From: Corynebacterium sp. ACRPS
GTDB lineage: Bacteria > Actinomycetota > Actinomycetes > Mycobacteriales > Mycobacteriaceae
Reading direction: 5' to 3'
Assembly: GCF_022346005.1 (NCBI RefSeq)
Contig: NZ_JAKRMY010000005.1
Location: 1 to 64,000, forward strand
Length of the DNA stretch: 64,000 nucleotides
In this document: one piece after another, positions 1-8,418 of the stretch
How positions within the stretch are numbered: the first letter of the stretch is position 1
Layout: the number at the start of each line of letters is the position of its first letter
The notes under the pieces: generated by a model
Databases searched by the model: none
Seen by the model: only the letters and a program-made list of their open reading frames with translations
Told to the model about the DNA's origin: nothing
Made by a program: the position numbers and the translations under genes

Positions 1-87
1 ATGGAAGGAGCCCGAGTTTCCGGCTGGAAACAAGCCATTAACCAAATGGCCGTGGCCTACCCCGACAGCTTCGACAAATACCTATAA
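1..87 (+). pseudogene. C-terminal fragment of a probable IS256-family (mutator-type) transposase
   Basis: The open frame runs from the window edge to a TAA at 85-87 and reads ...GWKQAINQMAVAYPDSF.... A Trp followed by a short Ala/Ile/Pro-Asp tail of this kind closes many mutator-type transposases, and the downstream stretch with CTTGACACC resembles the terminal sequence of such elements. The frame may continue to the left of the window. It is immediately followed by a fragment of an unrelated IS3 element, so it is probably a decayed remnant. The family call rests on a short tail and is uncertain. Confidence 0.4.
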
Positions 88-125
88 ACCTAGCCCCACA
101 CACAAACAACTTGACACCCTCTTAC

Positions 126-182
126 CGCTCACCGAACGCCTTCGAAGACGCCGGGTTAGCTACACTTACTATCGCATCGTGA
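126..182 (+). pseudogene. C-terminal tail of an IS3-family OrfB
   Basis: The frame ending at the TGA at 180-182 reads PNAFEDAGLATLTIAS. This matches in register the tail PDVFEAETSATLIKAA of the better preserved IS3 remnant at 4200-4543. The rest of this transposase is missing, apparently replaced by the IS256-like fragment to the left. The adjacent terminal repeat at 193-218 supports the assignment. Confidence 0.5.
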
Positions 183-192
183 TTAAATCCCC

Positions 193-218
193 GTGTCCAC
201 TTTCCGGGGTTCGGGCCC
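193..218 (+). repeat. IS3-type right terminal sequence
   Basis: The sequence GTGTCCACTTTCCGGGGTTC followed by GGGCCC closely matches GTGTCCACATTTCGGGGTCA followed by GGCCC at 4519-4543. Both lie the same distance downstream of related OrfB tails and in the same orientation. They look like the 3' ends of two copies of related IS3 elements that bracket the intervening 4.3 kb. Confidence 0.55.
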
Positions 219-277
219 CCGTCGTGCGACCGCTGCAGCAGCGACCCCTGCGCCGATAACAGCAATTCGGGTCGTCA

Positions 278-1528
278 TCACGCATCCTTTCCGGGGGCAA
301 CAGTAAACAGATCACCATGGGCGTCGAAAGACTCAAGAGATTGAAGATCGGTCTCAACAGCAGCACGGTCAGAAGAGCCAAGAAAAACCATGCCAAACGC
401 ACCAGTTGTTACGCGATTCGACTTATCGATATAAGTGCCGATCTTTGGTCGCCGCGAGATTCTCTGAACGGTCGGGCGAGTTTGGACAAGATCCCAGTGG
501 CACTGTTGAAGCACACCGTTTGACTGCGGGGTAGGCATGAGCCAGGCGACACACCCGTCAAGATTTCCGGCGAGTACTTCCTGTTCGGCAGCTTGTAAAC
601 CATCCACTAGCATCGTGGCGAGAACACTGATCTGGCTGAAACCGCGAGTCGGGAGATAGACCTCGTCGGGTACTTCGGGGCCCATACAGCGACCGTTGTA
701 TTCAATAAGTACCCACTGCCCCTTAGACCACCTCAGTTCCACGTGGGAGGCTCCGAAGTTTACTTCCAGAGCGTCAAGGAGCGATAAGGTATATTCCACG
801 GCACCGGAATAGTGGTTGTCCTCCGGTCCTACTGTGATAGCTGAATATATGTGGGGAGCTCCAGATTCCTCCGTAAGTCCGTATCGGAAAACTTCGGTCA
901 CAATATGACGCCCTTCGGCTGTCACCGTGTTCACAAAATATTGAGGTCCGTCTACGTACTCCTGAAGAACCACGGAGGGTGATTTTTCTCCTAGCAAAGT
1001 CGTAGAATTTTGAATGGTAGTAATCGCTTGAAGAGTCTCGGGTTCTGTTTTGCAGAAATAGACATGGTCACTGCCCCGCTTCCCACAGGCTTGACAACAC
1101 AATCCTTGACCAGGGACGGGTCTAGATAAAGGCTGTCTTGTGCAGAAGCGGGGGATAGGGTAACAGACCTTGGGGCACGCAGTCCATATTGGTGAGCAAC
1201 ATCAATCATTCCTTGCTTATGGCGACGGTGGCAGATCTTCTCTCTACCGTTATGCGGTAGTCCTAACTCAGCTGAAACCCACTCAGCTATGGATACTCCT
1301 GATTCGCTTCCCGGCACAACAAGGTCAAATTTTTCTTGGCTACATTCCCGGAGTAGGGGGCCAGGGCCCATGGATCGGAAATGCTCCCGTCTTCGTTAGC
1401 TGAGATGGCATACGGCGGGTTAGCAGTAGCAACCTCTACGTCCCTTTTTGGCGCAGGGTTGCCACCAGATCGGCGCTACTTGAAGAATCATCAACTACTA
1501 ATATTTTCTTTTTCCGTGTTCCCCACAT
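278..1528 (-). pseudogene. ATP-grasp amino-acid or dipeptide ligase-like gene, broken by frameshifts
   Basis: Reading the minus strand through three single-base gaps gives one continuous ATP-grasp protein of about 415 residues. It begins KKKILVVDDSSSSADL (frame 1), continues DVEVATANPPYAISANEDGS (frame 2), then KFDLVVPGSESGVSIAEW (frame 3), and after KPVGSG returns to frame 1 as SDHVYFCKTEPETLQ. The C-terminal half has the ATP-grasp signatures VLQEYVDGPQYFVNTV and HVELRW...LIEYNGRCMG, with a metal-binding E/N pair. Each break is explained by one missing base in a homopolymer (C run at 1442-1444, T run at 1330-1334, C run at 1074-1077, plus-strand view). Such ligases join amino acids or make small peptides and often sit beside an exporter, here the EamA gene just upstream. 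The substrate cannot be told. Either the gene is dead or the assembly has homopolymer errors. The start is uncertain: ATG at 1528 is the nearest upstream one. Confidence 0.65.
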
Positions 1529-2401
1529 TGCTTGGCTTATGGTTATTGCCACAATGAGCATCAACAAAGTTAACTGAATTGGTTCGACTTGAGAGCCCAA
1601 TGCCACCTCGGTAGCCATCACCACGGCCGGAAGGGCCGCGATGATCAGTGCCGAGATGAAAGGCGACGCTAAGGTAATTCCCCACTGCAAGAGCAGGATA
1701 GGAAAAGTAATGCACATCACCGATAGCAGGACGATTGACAGGGTAGAGCCTCGAAGCATCTCCGCTTCCACGGAAAAGAAAGCCACGAGACCGCTAATAA
1801 TCCAAGCTAAGTGAAACCTCACTGCTGCAATCGTGAGAACGCTGTTCCCTTGTTCAGTAGCCCAGCGCGAGGAGTAAAGCACTCCTACCGCAGAAATTCC
1901 TGCGCCTACAGCTAGAGCGAAACCCAGATAAGACTGGGGTGAACTGCTTCCCGTTCCTAGGAAGAAAAAACATAGAGCCAGAACCACTACTGCAGTTGTG
2001 GACACCAATGAACTGCTGAGCCTTCTGGCCGACCAAGTCATTATTACTGCGACAATAAAAGGGCCGACTCCTGTTTCGATGACACTTGCTGCAGTGGGCT
2101 GCATCAAAGTAGTGGAAACATAGAATAAGCAGAAAGCGCCCGCAGTAAACAGATTGAGGCTTGCTGCAGTTGTCATTTTCATGGGGGGATGCGGTGTTTC
2201 CGTAGCTCGGTATTTTCTACGATAAAACGCTAAATAGACCACTGTGGAGATAATCGCTGCGATAAGAAACGCTGAAAACGTAGTAAAAGTAGATAGCTCT
2301 GGGTCTACTTGGGCTCCGACTATCGCAGTGCCGATTCCTTGCCATAGGACAGCTAGGGCTACGATAACCGCCCCTACACCTGGTTTATTGGACTGGATCA
2401 T
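1436..2401 (-). CDS. EamA/DMT-family membrane transporter, C-terminus fused in frame to the ATP-grasp N-terminus
   Basis: This is a protein of 321 residues with about ten hydrophobic segments arranged as two repeats of five, the layout of drug/metabolite transporters of the EamA family, which usually export amino acids or small metabolites. Its membrane part ends near ...ITISQAMWGTRKK. The last 20 or so residues (ILVVDDSSSSADLVATLRQ) look like the N-terminus of the downstream ATP-grasp ligase, so the natural stop codon appears to have been lost or shifted. The ATG at 2401 has a purine-rich GAGGG stretch upstream. The gene lies between IS remnants in a region of lower GC than the rest of the window, which suggests horizontal acquisition. 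An exporter of the ligase product is an inference from the pairing. Confidence 0.65.
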   Translation of the reverse strand: MIQSNKPGVGAVIVALAVLWQGIGTAIVGAQVDPELSTFTTFSAFLIAAIISTVVYLAFYRRKYRATETPHPPMKMTTAASLNLFTAGAFCLFYVSTTLMQPTAASVIETGVGPFIVAVIMTWSARRLSSSLVSTTAVVVLALCFFFLGTGSSSPQSYLGFALAVGAGISAVGVLYSSRWATEQGNSVLTIAAVRFHLAWIISGLVAFFSVEAEMLRGSTLSIVLLSVMCITFPILLLQWGITLASPFISALIIAALPAVVMATEVALGSQVEPIQLTLLMLIVAITISQAMWGTRKKKILVVDDSSSSADLVATLRQKGT

Positions 2402-2439
2402 AAAACCTTACCCTCAAAATCCGTAAAGTTAACTTAATA

Positions 2440-2772
2440 GGTGCTGTTGCAAAGTTGGGCGGAGAGCAGCGAAGACTCAGTTTCTCATTCCCTGATGGCC
2501 GCTGCGTGTGGGCGTTGTTAGGCCGTCTCGAAGACCCGGTTGACGATCACCGCGTCCGGGTTCGGTTGCCCGTAGGCCAACATCGTGCCTTGCCCTTTCC
2601 GCAATGAGTGCATCGCCTCCATCCCTTTCAACGTCCGATATGCAGATGTCCGGTTCTTAAACGCGCCTTTTGGCCCGAGGATCCGCTTCAGCCGACCATG
2701 GTCGCCTTCCAGGATGTTGTTGAGGTATTTCACCTGCCGGTGTGAAGTGCCCCGAGTTTTGTTCCTAGGCAT
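2440..2772 (-). mobile_element. IS6-family remnant (IS1628/IS26-like): terminal repeat and transposase C-terminus
   Basis: The terminal sequence GGTGCTGTTGCAAAGTT at 2440-2456 is the typical IS6-family inverted repeat. The minus-strand frame from about 2755 to the stop at 2518 encodes HRQVKYLNNILEGDHGRLKR and ...TSAYRTLKGMEAMHSLRKGQ, the conserved C-terminus of IS6 transposases including the final catalytic Glu region. Everything upstream, including the first two Asp residues of the DDE triad, is missing, so the element is inactive. The start at 2772 falls outside the homologous part. Confidence 0.8.
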
Positions 2773-2924
2773 TTGCCTTGATTTCTATTATTCCCTGTTG
2801 CGGGGTCTTCTTCCAAAATTCGGTTTCCACCTCGGCTGGGGTTGGTCTGGGCTGGATTAAATAGACCATGTGGTTTGATCGTGTCTTCCGTGACAGCCCT
2901 TTGTTGGGCAGGAAGACTGATAAT

Positions 2925-4077
2925 CATCAAGAAGTTTTCAAAACACACTCCTGAGCAGATCGTGGCCAACTTGATAAAGCCCGATCCATGAAGGCCTCGG
3001 GTAGTACCGTAGCCGAAGTCTGCCGCGACCTCGGTGTTAGCGAGGCAACCTACCGTCGCTGGGTCAAGCAGTACGGCGAGATGTCCCGCAGCGAAGCCCG
3101 CCGCTTTAAAGAACTGCAGGAAGAAAACGCCAAGCTTACCCGCCTACTCGGAGAAGCCGAGTTGGAAAAAGCGCTACTGAAGGAGCTTGCGGAGGGAAAA
3201 TTCTGACCCCGGCACCCAAATATGAAGCCATCTATGACGCTGTATCCGTGGGCTATTCGGTGCGCTTTGCCTGTCGCGTGGTCGGGGTATCTAGAGCGGC
3301 GTACTACAACGCCCGCACACGCCACCAGCAGCCCAGCGTGGATAAGTACGCTGCTCTACGCAGGTGGCTCGTCACTTTCGCTGGTGAGCACCGACGCTGG
3401 GGCTATCGCCGTGCTTGGGTGAAAGCCAGGCCAGCTGATTTTACCTGTGGCCGTGATGTGGTGTATTACCTGTGGCGCCAGGAGGGTTTGCGGGTCTTGC
3501 CTCGCAAAGCTGGTAAGCAACAGTGCTTGCCTGTGCCAACGCCGCGCACCCAGCCAGCGACATGTCCGGGGCACGTGTGGGCACTGGACTTCCAGTTCGA
3601 TAGTAACTTTCAGGGCAAAGCCTTTTAAGATCTGCAACGTGATCGACGAGTTTACCCGTGAGCATGTTGGTTTCGAGGTCGCTCGGTCAATCACCGCTAC
3701 TGCCGTGATTGACCTGCTGGAGAACGTGAGCTGCTGTGCGTGGCAGGCCTCGGGTGTTACGTATGGATAACGGCCCGGAGTTCATCAGCCGTGAGCTGGC
3801 TAGTTGGGCTGCTAAGCAAGACACTGTCGAGGCGTTCATCCCACCGGGAATGCCATGGCATAACGGGTTTGTGGAGTCCTTCCACAACCGGCTACGCGAC
3901 GAGCTGTGAGAGGACGAGATATTCGACGACCCCGACCATGCGTCGCGTTGCCTGCGACTGTGGTCGAAGCGCTATAATACCTATCATCCTCATTCGAGCC
4001 TAGGGTTTATCCCGCCGACTGAGTACGCCAACCAATGGCACCACACCCAGGAAGGCACTCAAACCGCCCGGTCTTAA
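2925..4077 (+). pseudogene. IS3-family transposase OrfA-OrfB, multiply frameshifted
   Basis: OrfA begins near KKFSKHTPEQIVANLIK. It is thrown out of frame by one missing base near 2979 and continues as MKASGSTVAEVCRDLGVSEA, with a leucine-zipper-like tail ending at 3206. OrfB begins about 3205 (LTPAPKYEAIYDAVSVGY) and runs to a frameshift near 3612 (one extra T in TTTT). It resumes as KICNVIDEFTREHVGFEVAR, shifts again near 3735, and continues RMDNGPEFISRELASWAAK, FVESFHNRLRDEL and a TGA inside RDEL*EDEIFDD. The DDE residues are visible in WALDFQ, MDNGPEF and FVESFHN. The frame finally stops at 4075-4077. With at least three shifts and one nonsense codon it cannot make transposase. Confidence 0.8.
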
Positions 4078-4084
4078 AAACCAG

Positions 4085-4177
4085 CCCGGCCCACATCGAC
4101 ATGTTTTCCGCCAAGATGCGGTCTTCCACGAGACGGACCACACGGTCCTTCGCATCCTGGTCAAATTTTCTCGGCAC
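4085..4177 (-). pseudogene. N-terminal fragment of an IS3-family OrfA
   Basis: On the minus strand from a GTG at 4177 the frame reads PRKFDQDAKDRVVRLVEDRI followed by LAENMSM. This is the usual helix-turn-helix start of one group of actinobacterial IS3 OrfA proteins. It breaks off after about 28 residues where the neighbouring IS3 sequence begins. It is a third, oppositely oriented IS3 remnant wedged between two others. Confidence 0.55.
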
Positions 4178-4199
4178 GTTCCAGATTTTCCCATCTACT

Positions 4200-4543
4200 C
4201 AAACGGAACAAAACCTGGGACACTTCACACAAGCATTTAGAAACTACTGCTCATCGTTAGGTGTACGCCAGTCCATGGGCGCGGTTGGAACGAGTGCCGA
4301 TAATGCCCTGGCAGAATCATTTAACGCCACCTTAAAGCGGGAAGTACTGCGTGATAGGAAACTCTTTGAAAGTCCAATCAGCTGCCGCCAGGAAGTCTTT
4401 CGGTGGTGCATGGGCTACAACACCCGAAGGCGCCACTCCTGATGCAATCTTGTAGCTCCTGATGTCTTTGAAGCCGAGACTTCAGCTACACTAATTAAAG
4501 CAGCACAGCTACCCCGACGTGTCCACATTTCGGGGTCAGGCCC
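4200..4543 (+). mobile_element. C-terminal part of an IS3-family OrfB with right terminal sequence
   Basis: The frame reads FTQAFRNYCSSLGVRQSMGA, then GTSADNALAESFNATLKREV and CMGYNTRRRHS, the C-terminal third of an IS3 integrase core including the catalytic Glu (ALAESFN). A TGA replaces the Trp codon expected after RRRHS at 4440. The frame then continues CNLVAPDVFEAETSATLIKA. The terminal sequence GTGTCCACATTTCGGGGTCA follows at 4519. The 5' two thirds of the element are absent. The matching end at 193-218 shows that a related copy once lay to the left. Confidence 0.75.
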
Positions 4544-4763
4544 TTATGTCGAATTCGCCCAATCGGGCTGGCAACAAAAAATTAAAGAACGCCCTATAGC
4601 AATCGTCTTTTGCATCGATCAGATTCCACGAGCGTTCCCGGCAATTCTATGAACGAAAACGCAAAGAAGGCAAAAGACTCAACGCCGCAGCAACCTAAAG
4701 TCAACACACCCCCAACAAGCCCACCCACGAAGTTGACAACCTATATAGGAACATCCTCTCGCT

Positions 4764-5528
4764 CTAGCCGTTTTCGAGCAGCCCAAGGAGCCGTTCGCGC
4801 AGCTCATTTTTGCGCTCCACCACCGCGGAGTCATCGCTACCGCTGCGCGGGCGGGGCAAGCCCACTTCAATGTCCTCGATGATGGTGGCCTCTGGCCCCG
4901 GCGACATGACCACAATGCGATCCGAGAGCAATACTGCCTCATCCACGTCGTGGGTGACCATGACCACCGTGCGGCGGTTTTCTTCCCACACATTCAACAG
5001 CAGCGACTGCAGCTGGCGGCGGGTAAGCGCATCCAACGCGCCGAAGGGTTCATCGAGCAATAAGATATCCGAGCCGATGGCGAAGGCGCGCGCCAAACCG
5101 ACGCGCTGCTGCATGCCTCCGGATAACCGCGACGGGCGCCGGTCGGCCGCATGGCCCAAGCTGACCTCGTCGAGGAAGTCCTGCGCAATCTTGGTGCGCT
5201 CTGCCTTCGACAGCTCCGGGCGGGCCGATCGCAGTCCGAATTCGATATTCCCGCGCGCCGTCATCCAGGGCAGGAGCGCGTGATTTTGAAATACCACGCC
5301 GCGGTCTGGACCTGGGCCGGTCACGGCCTCGCCTCGCGCGCGCACCTCGCCGGTAGAGGGAAATGCGAGGCCCGCGATCATATTCAGCATGGTGGATTTG
5401 CCGGAGCCCGATGGCCCCAGCAGGGATACGAACTCGCCCTCCCCAATGGATACCGAGGTATCCCCAATGATCTTGGTTGGGCCGTAGCTTTTGGTAATAC
5501 CAGCAAATTCGATATGGGCTTTAGTCAT
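4764..5528 (-). CDS. ABC importer ATP-binding protein, sulfonate/nitrate/taurine type (SsuB/NrtD-like)
   Basis: This is the 254-residue cytoplasmic ATPase that powers the adjacent importer. Visible motifs are Walker A GPSGSGKST, Q-loop VFQNHALLPW, signature LSGGMQQR, Walker B ILLLDEPFGAL and the switch His in VMVTHDVDEAV. These are typical of the SsuB/TauB/NrtD branch. The start was set at the ATG at 5528, which overlaps the permease stop by eight bases (ATGACTAA); a longer frame upstream only repeats permease sequence. The three-gene operon runs binding protein, permease, ATPase. A stretch of IS debris follows the stop. The exact substrate is not set by the ATPase. Confidence 0.88.
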   Translation of the reverse strand: MTKAHIEFAGITKSYGPTKIIGDTSVSIGEGEFVSLLGPSGSGKSTMLNMIAGLAFPSTGEVRARGEAVTGPGPDRGVVFQNHALLPWMTARGNIEFGLRSARPELSKAERTKIAQDFLDEVSLGHAADRRPSRLSGGMQQRVGLARAFAIGSDILLLDEPFGALDALTRRQLQSLLLNVWEENRRTVVMVTHDVDEAVLLSDRIVVMSPGPEATIIEDIEVGLPRPRSGSDDSAVVERKNELRERLLGLLENG

Positions 5529-6399
5529 AGCGCACCACTTTCTGCAGGGAGGCAACGAGGTAATCCAGGGCCAATCCGATGACACCAATAAGCACGATGA
5601 CCACGACGATGGCGTCAATATCGAGGCGGTTCCACATATTCCAGACAAAGAAACCGACGCCTTGGCCGCCGACGAGCATTTCCGCAGCCACGATGACTAA
5701 CCAGGCGGTCGATAGCGATTGCCGCATGCCGGTGATAATCCCTGGCAGCGCAGCCGGCCCGACGATGTAGAGGAGCTGTTGCATCCGGTTCGTGCCGAGC
5801 GTGGCCGCTAGGTTCTTATACGTGGGGTGAATCCCGCGGACCGCCTCGATGGTATTGAGCAGCGTCGGCCACAAGGCGGAGAGGATGATGACGAAGACGG
5901 CGGTATTTTCGGCATCGCGAAGCAGCGCCAGGCCTAGTGGCAGCCATGCCAGCGGGGAGACGGGGCGCAGGATCTGGACAAAGGGATCCGTCGCGCGGCG
6001 GAAGGTTGCAGAAGAGCCCAGCCAAAAGCCCAGCGGAATGGCTATCACCATGGCGATGGCAAAGCCAATGAGCACGCGGCGCAAGGAGGCGACCATATGC
6101 CAAAGAATGCCCACTGAGGCCGGCCCATCCCGGTAGAAGGGATCCGAAAGAATCTCTACGGCCCTATCCCAGGTGTGCGCGGGAGTGGGGGCGATATCGG
6201 AAAGCCAGCCCGCAGCCGCGACCGCCTGCCAGAGGGCGATGAAGGCAATGAAAAGCGCAATACCCAGGCCCATTGCCTTCCACGGGCTCTCCCGCCGCTT
6301 CTTCCGGCTGGCGGTGCGGCCCGAATGGGGCGCTGCTGTGTGAGTGTCAGTGGAGTGCGCTGTACTGGTGCTAGCGCTGTCATTTTTTACTGTGGTCAT
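5521..6399 (-). CDS. ABC importer permease, sulfonate/nitrate/taurine type (SsuC/NrtB-like)
   Basis: This 292-residue membrane protein has a long polar N-terminus of about 35 residues, rich in Ser/Thr/Arg, followed by about six membrane segments. The binding-protein-dependent permease loop (EAVRGIHPTYKNLAATLGTN) contacts the ATPase. The family moves sulfonates, taurine, nitrate or related anions. It starts 13 bases after the binding protein and overlaps the ATPase start, which indicates translational coupling. Confidence 0.85.
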   Translation of the reverse strand: MTTVKNDSASTSTAHSTDTHTAAPHSGRTASRKKRRESPWKAMGLGIALFIAFIALWQAVAAAGWLSDIAPTPAHTWDRAVEILSDPFYRDGPASVGILWHMVASLRRVLIGFAIAMVIAIPLGFWLGSSATFRRATDPFVQILRPVSPLAWLPLGLALLRDAENTAVFVIILSALWPTLLNTIEAVRGIHPTYKNLAATLGTNRMQQLLYIVGPAALPGIITGMRQSLSTAWLVIVAAEMLVGGQGVGFFVWNMWNRLDIDAIVVVIVLIGVIGLALDYLVASLQKVVRYD

Positions 6400-6412
6400 A
6401 AGGCAAGAGTCC

Positions 6413-7582
6413 TTAACGCTGGTATCCGGCGGTGGGGTGCAGGGGATCGAAGCTATGGCCGTTGATTTTCACCGGGTCCGTGGTGAGATCGGCTTCGCGC
6501 GGTAAGACGGATTTCGTGACATCTAGCAACGCTTGGTCATCCATCCGCATCGCGCTTCCGCCCAGATCCCAGCGGGCCATTTGGGTGCCCATCCACGTAA
6601 TTGCGGTGGCGGAGGTGCGGCCGCCAAACTTGATCATCTGTGGATCCACCGTGTCCTTGCCGTCCCAAGTGGTGTAGTTTCCGGCGAGCGCCCGCGAAAT
6701 CAGCTCTTCCTTCTGGTTCAGGTACTTCTCCTTAGCCAGCATGGACGCCGATTCATGGACGTGGTCTGGGCTATCGACGTACTGCGCGCCTTCCTGCAGC
6801 GCCGCGACGACGCGGTCGCGCACGCCCCGGTCCACTTCCTTCGCCACGGCAACCGAGCAGCACGGGTGGTTGTCCCACATCTGGCGGGTGGGAACAAAGG
6901 CGCGGCCCGAGCCGGTAGTCAGGGCGCACTGGTTGAAGGGCTCTGGGCCAATGAAGCCGTCGATGGTGCCGACCGAAAGTTGCGCCACCATATCGGCCGG
7001 GCGCAATAGGCGCAGCTCCACATCGGAAACTGGGTCGACCCCGCCGGCCACGAGATAATCGCGCAGCAAGAGGGCATGCACGGAGTACTCAAAGGGAATT
7101 CCCAGCACCATGCCCTTCAGGTCCGCTGGCCGCGACACGGTATCCAGGTGAGAGGTGGACAAGGTCAGTGCCTGCCCGTTGGTGTTTTGCGTAAAGGCTA
7201 ACTCGGTGGGCCGGGAGGCGTTGGTGGCACCGGCATCAATGGCTAGCGGCATGGGCGAGAGCATGTGCGCTACGTCTAAGGCGCCGGTGGCATAGGCGGT
7301 CCAGAGATCTGCCCACCCCGCGAATTTGCGCAGCTCAACGTTGAGGCCCTGCTTTGCGAAGGCGCCCAGGCCATCGGCGGCGACCAGCGGGGACGCGCAC
7401 GCGATGGGCACGAATCCGATGGTGAGGGTTTCCCCGCCCTGCCCGGATGTCCCGGACTGGGCATTGTCCTCCTGCCGCGGCGAGGAACACGCAGAGAGGA
7501 CCTGCGAGCCCACTGCTACCCCGCCCATTGCTACTGCGCTGCGCAGTATCTGCCGTCGCGACAGCTTCCGATTGTGAACCAT
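6413..7582 (-). CDS. Lipoprotein solute-binding protein, NrtA/SsuA-like, with twin-arginine signal
   Basis: This 389-residue extracytoplasmic binding protein has an N-terminus combining a twin-arginine motif (LSRRQILRS) with a lipobox (VLSAC), so it is probably exported folded by Tat and anchored as a lipoprotein. The mature part begins with LTIGFVPIACASPLVAADGL and contains GALDVAHMLSPMPLA, closer to nitrate/bicarbonate binding proteins (NrtA/CmpA) than to classic sulfonate proteins. A WDNHPCCSVA segment follows. It is the first gene of the three-gene importer operon and is divergent from the OsmC gene. The substrate is left open between nitrate-like anions and sulfonates. Confidence 0.82.
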   Translation of the reverse strand: MVHNRKLSRRQILRSAVAMGGVAVGSQVLSACSSPRQEDNAQSGTSGQGGETLTIGFVPIACASPLVAADGLGAFAKQGLNVELRKFAGWADLWTAYATGALDVAHMLSPMPLAIDAGATNASRPTELAFTQNTNGQALTLSTSHLDTVSRPADLKGMVLGIPFEYSVHALLLRDYLVAGGVDPVSDVELRLLRPADMVAQLSVGTIDGFIGPEPFNQCALTTGSGRAFVPTRQMWDNHPCCSVAVAKEVDRGVRDRVVAALQEGAQYVDSPDHVHESASMLAKEKYLNQKEELISRALAGNYTTWDGKDTVDPQMIKFGGRTSATAITWMGTQMARWDLGGSAMRMDDQALLDVTKSVLPREADLTTDPVKINGHSFDPLHPTAGYQR

Positions 7583-7724
7583 GCGTTCTTTCTTAACTAG
7601 ACCAAGTGGTTTGTTCAGAACGAACCTAGGCCGGGCGCACTACGGTGTCAATTTCTAAATTCACAGGTCAGCAAATGCGGTGCACACATTTATATTCACT
7701 CTAGACCTGGCATTCTCTACAAAA

Positions 7725-7740
7725 TAGACCCCTTGTTCTA
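7725..7740. promoter_or_regulatory. McbR-like inverted repeat between the importer and the OsmC gene
   Basis: TAGACCCCTTGTTCTA matches nine of ten fixed positions of the TAGAC-N6-GTCTA operator described for the sulfur-metabolism repressor McbR of Corynebacterium glutamicum. A weaker half-site (TAGAC, 7598-7602) lies near the importer start. The location between divergent genes would suit control of either one. Confidence 0.35.
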
Positions 7741-7809
7741 GATTTATATTTGCCTTCGCGTTACCATGGCGCCATCAGTTAATAAACATCTGATACAAGG
7801 AGCAATTTA

Positions 7810-8355
7810 ATGTCTGATCTCACCCCAAACCACAACGAAGGCGACGCTCTCGAGCCCATCGACGGCGAGAAGCTCAACGACCTAGCACAGAAGAACATCG
7901 ACAACCCTGAGGGTGCCAAGAAGCACGTCCGCACCCACACCGAGGCTGACGGTTTCTTCCGCAATAACACCACCGTGCGCGACCACACCATCAAGGTGGG
8001 CGAGCCTTTGCCGCTGCTTGGCGATGACTCCGCACCCAACCCCACCGAGGTCGCTCAGGCCGGTCTTGGCGCCTGCATCAACGTTGGCATCCAGGCCATC
8101 GCTCAGCACCGCGGCGTTACCCTGACCAAGCTGGAGCTCGACATCGTTGGCGACATCGACCTCTCCCCAACCTGGGGCGTTGGTGACTTGGGCGAGGACA
8201 AGCGCCCGGGCGTTTCCGACGTCAACGTTAAGGTCAATATCGACGGCGACGCCGACAAGGAGACCCTGCAGAAGATCGTGGACGACGCCATCAAGTGGTC
8301 CCCGGTTGTTAATACCTACACCCGCCCGGCCAACCTCACCCACGAGTTGGTCTAA
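7810..8355 (+). CDS. OsmC-family peroxide/organic hydroperoxide resistance protein
   Basis: This protein of 181 residues belongs to the OsmC/Ohr superfamily, which reduces hydroperoxides with a pair of reactive cysteines. The family core is seen in HIKVGEPLPLLGDDSAPNPTE-like sequence and GLGACINVGIQAIA with one conserved Cys. The second Cys of classic OsmC is not evident, so the protein may be a one-Cys member or have another role. There is a strong ribosome binding site, AAGGAG, seven bases before the ATG. A bidirectional terminator follows. Confidence 0.85.
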   Translation: MSDLTPNHNEGDALEPIDGEKLNDLAQKNIDNPEGAKKHVRTHTEADGFFRNNTTVRDHTIKVGEPLPLLGDDSAPNPTEVAQAGLGACINVGIQAIAQHRGVTLTKLELDIVGDIDLSPTWGVGDLGEDKRPGVSDVNVKVNIDGDADKETLQKIVDDAIKWSPVVNTYTRPANLTHELV

Positions 8356-8370
8356 GGTTTAGATAGATAA

Positions 8371-8396
8371 AAGCGCCTGGCAAGTGCCAGGCGCTT
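8371..8396. terminator. Bidirectional intrinsic terminator between the OsmC gene and menC
   Basis: A 12-bp perfect stem (AAGCGCCTGGCA with TGCCAGGCGCTT) closes over a two-base loop, with an A run on the left and a T run on the right. It lies between two convergent genes. Confidence 0.9.
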
Positions 8397-8418
8397 TTTC
8401 TTATGCTTTTAGGCGCAA

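Noticed and set aside
3050..3325. Minus-strand frame within the IS3 remnant
   Set aside because: It overlaps clear OrfA and OrfB sequence on the plus strand and has no similarity of its own.
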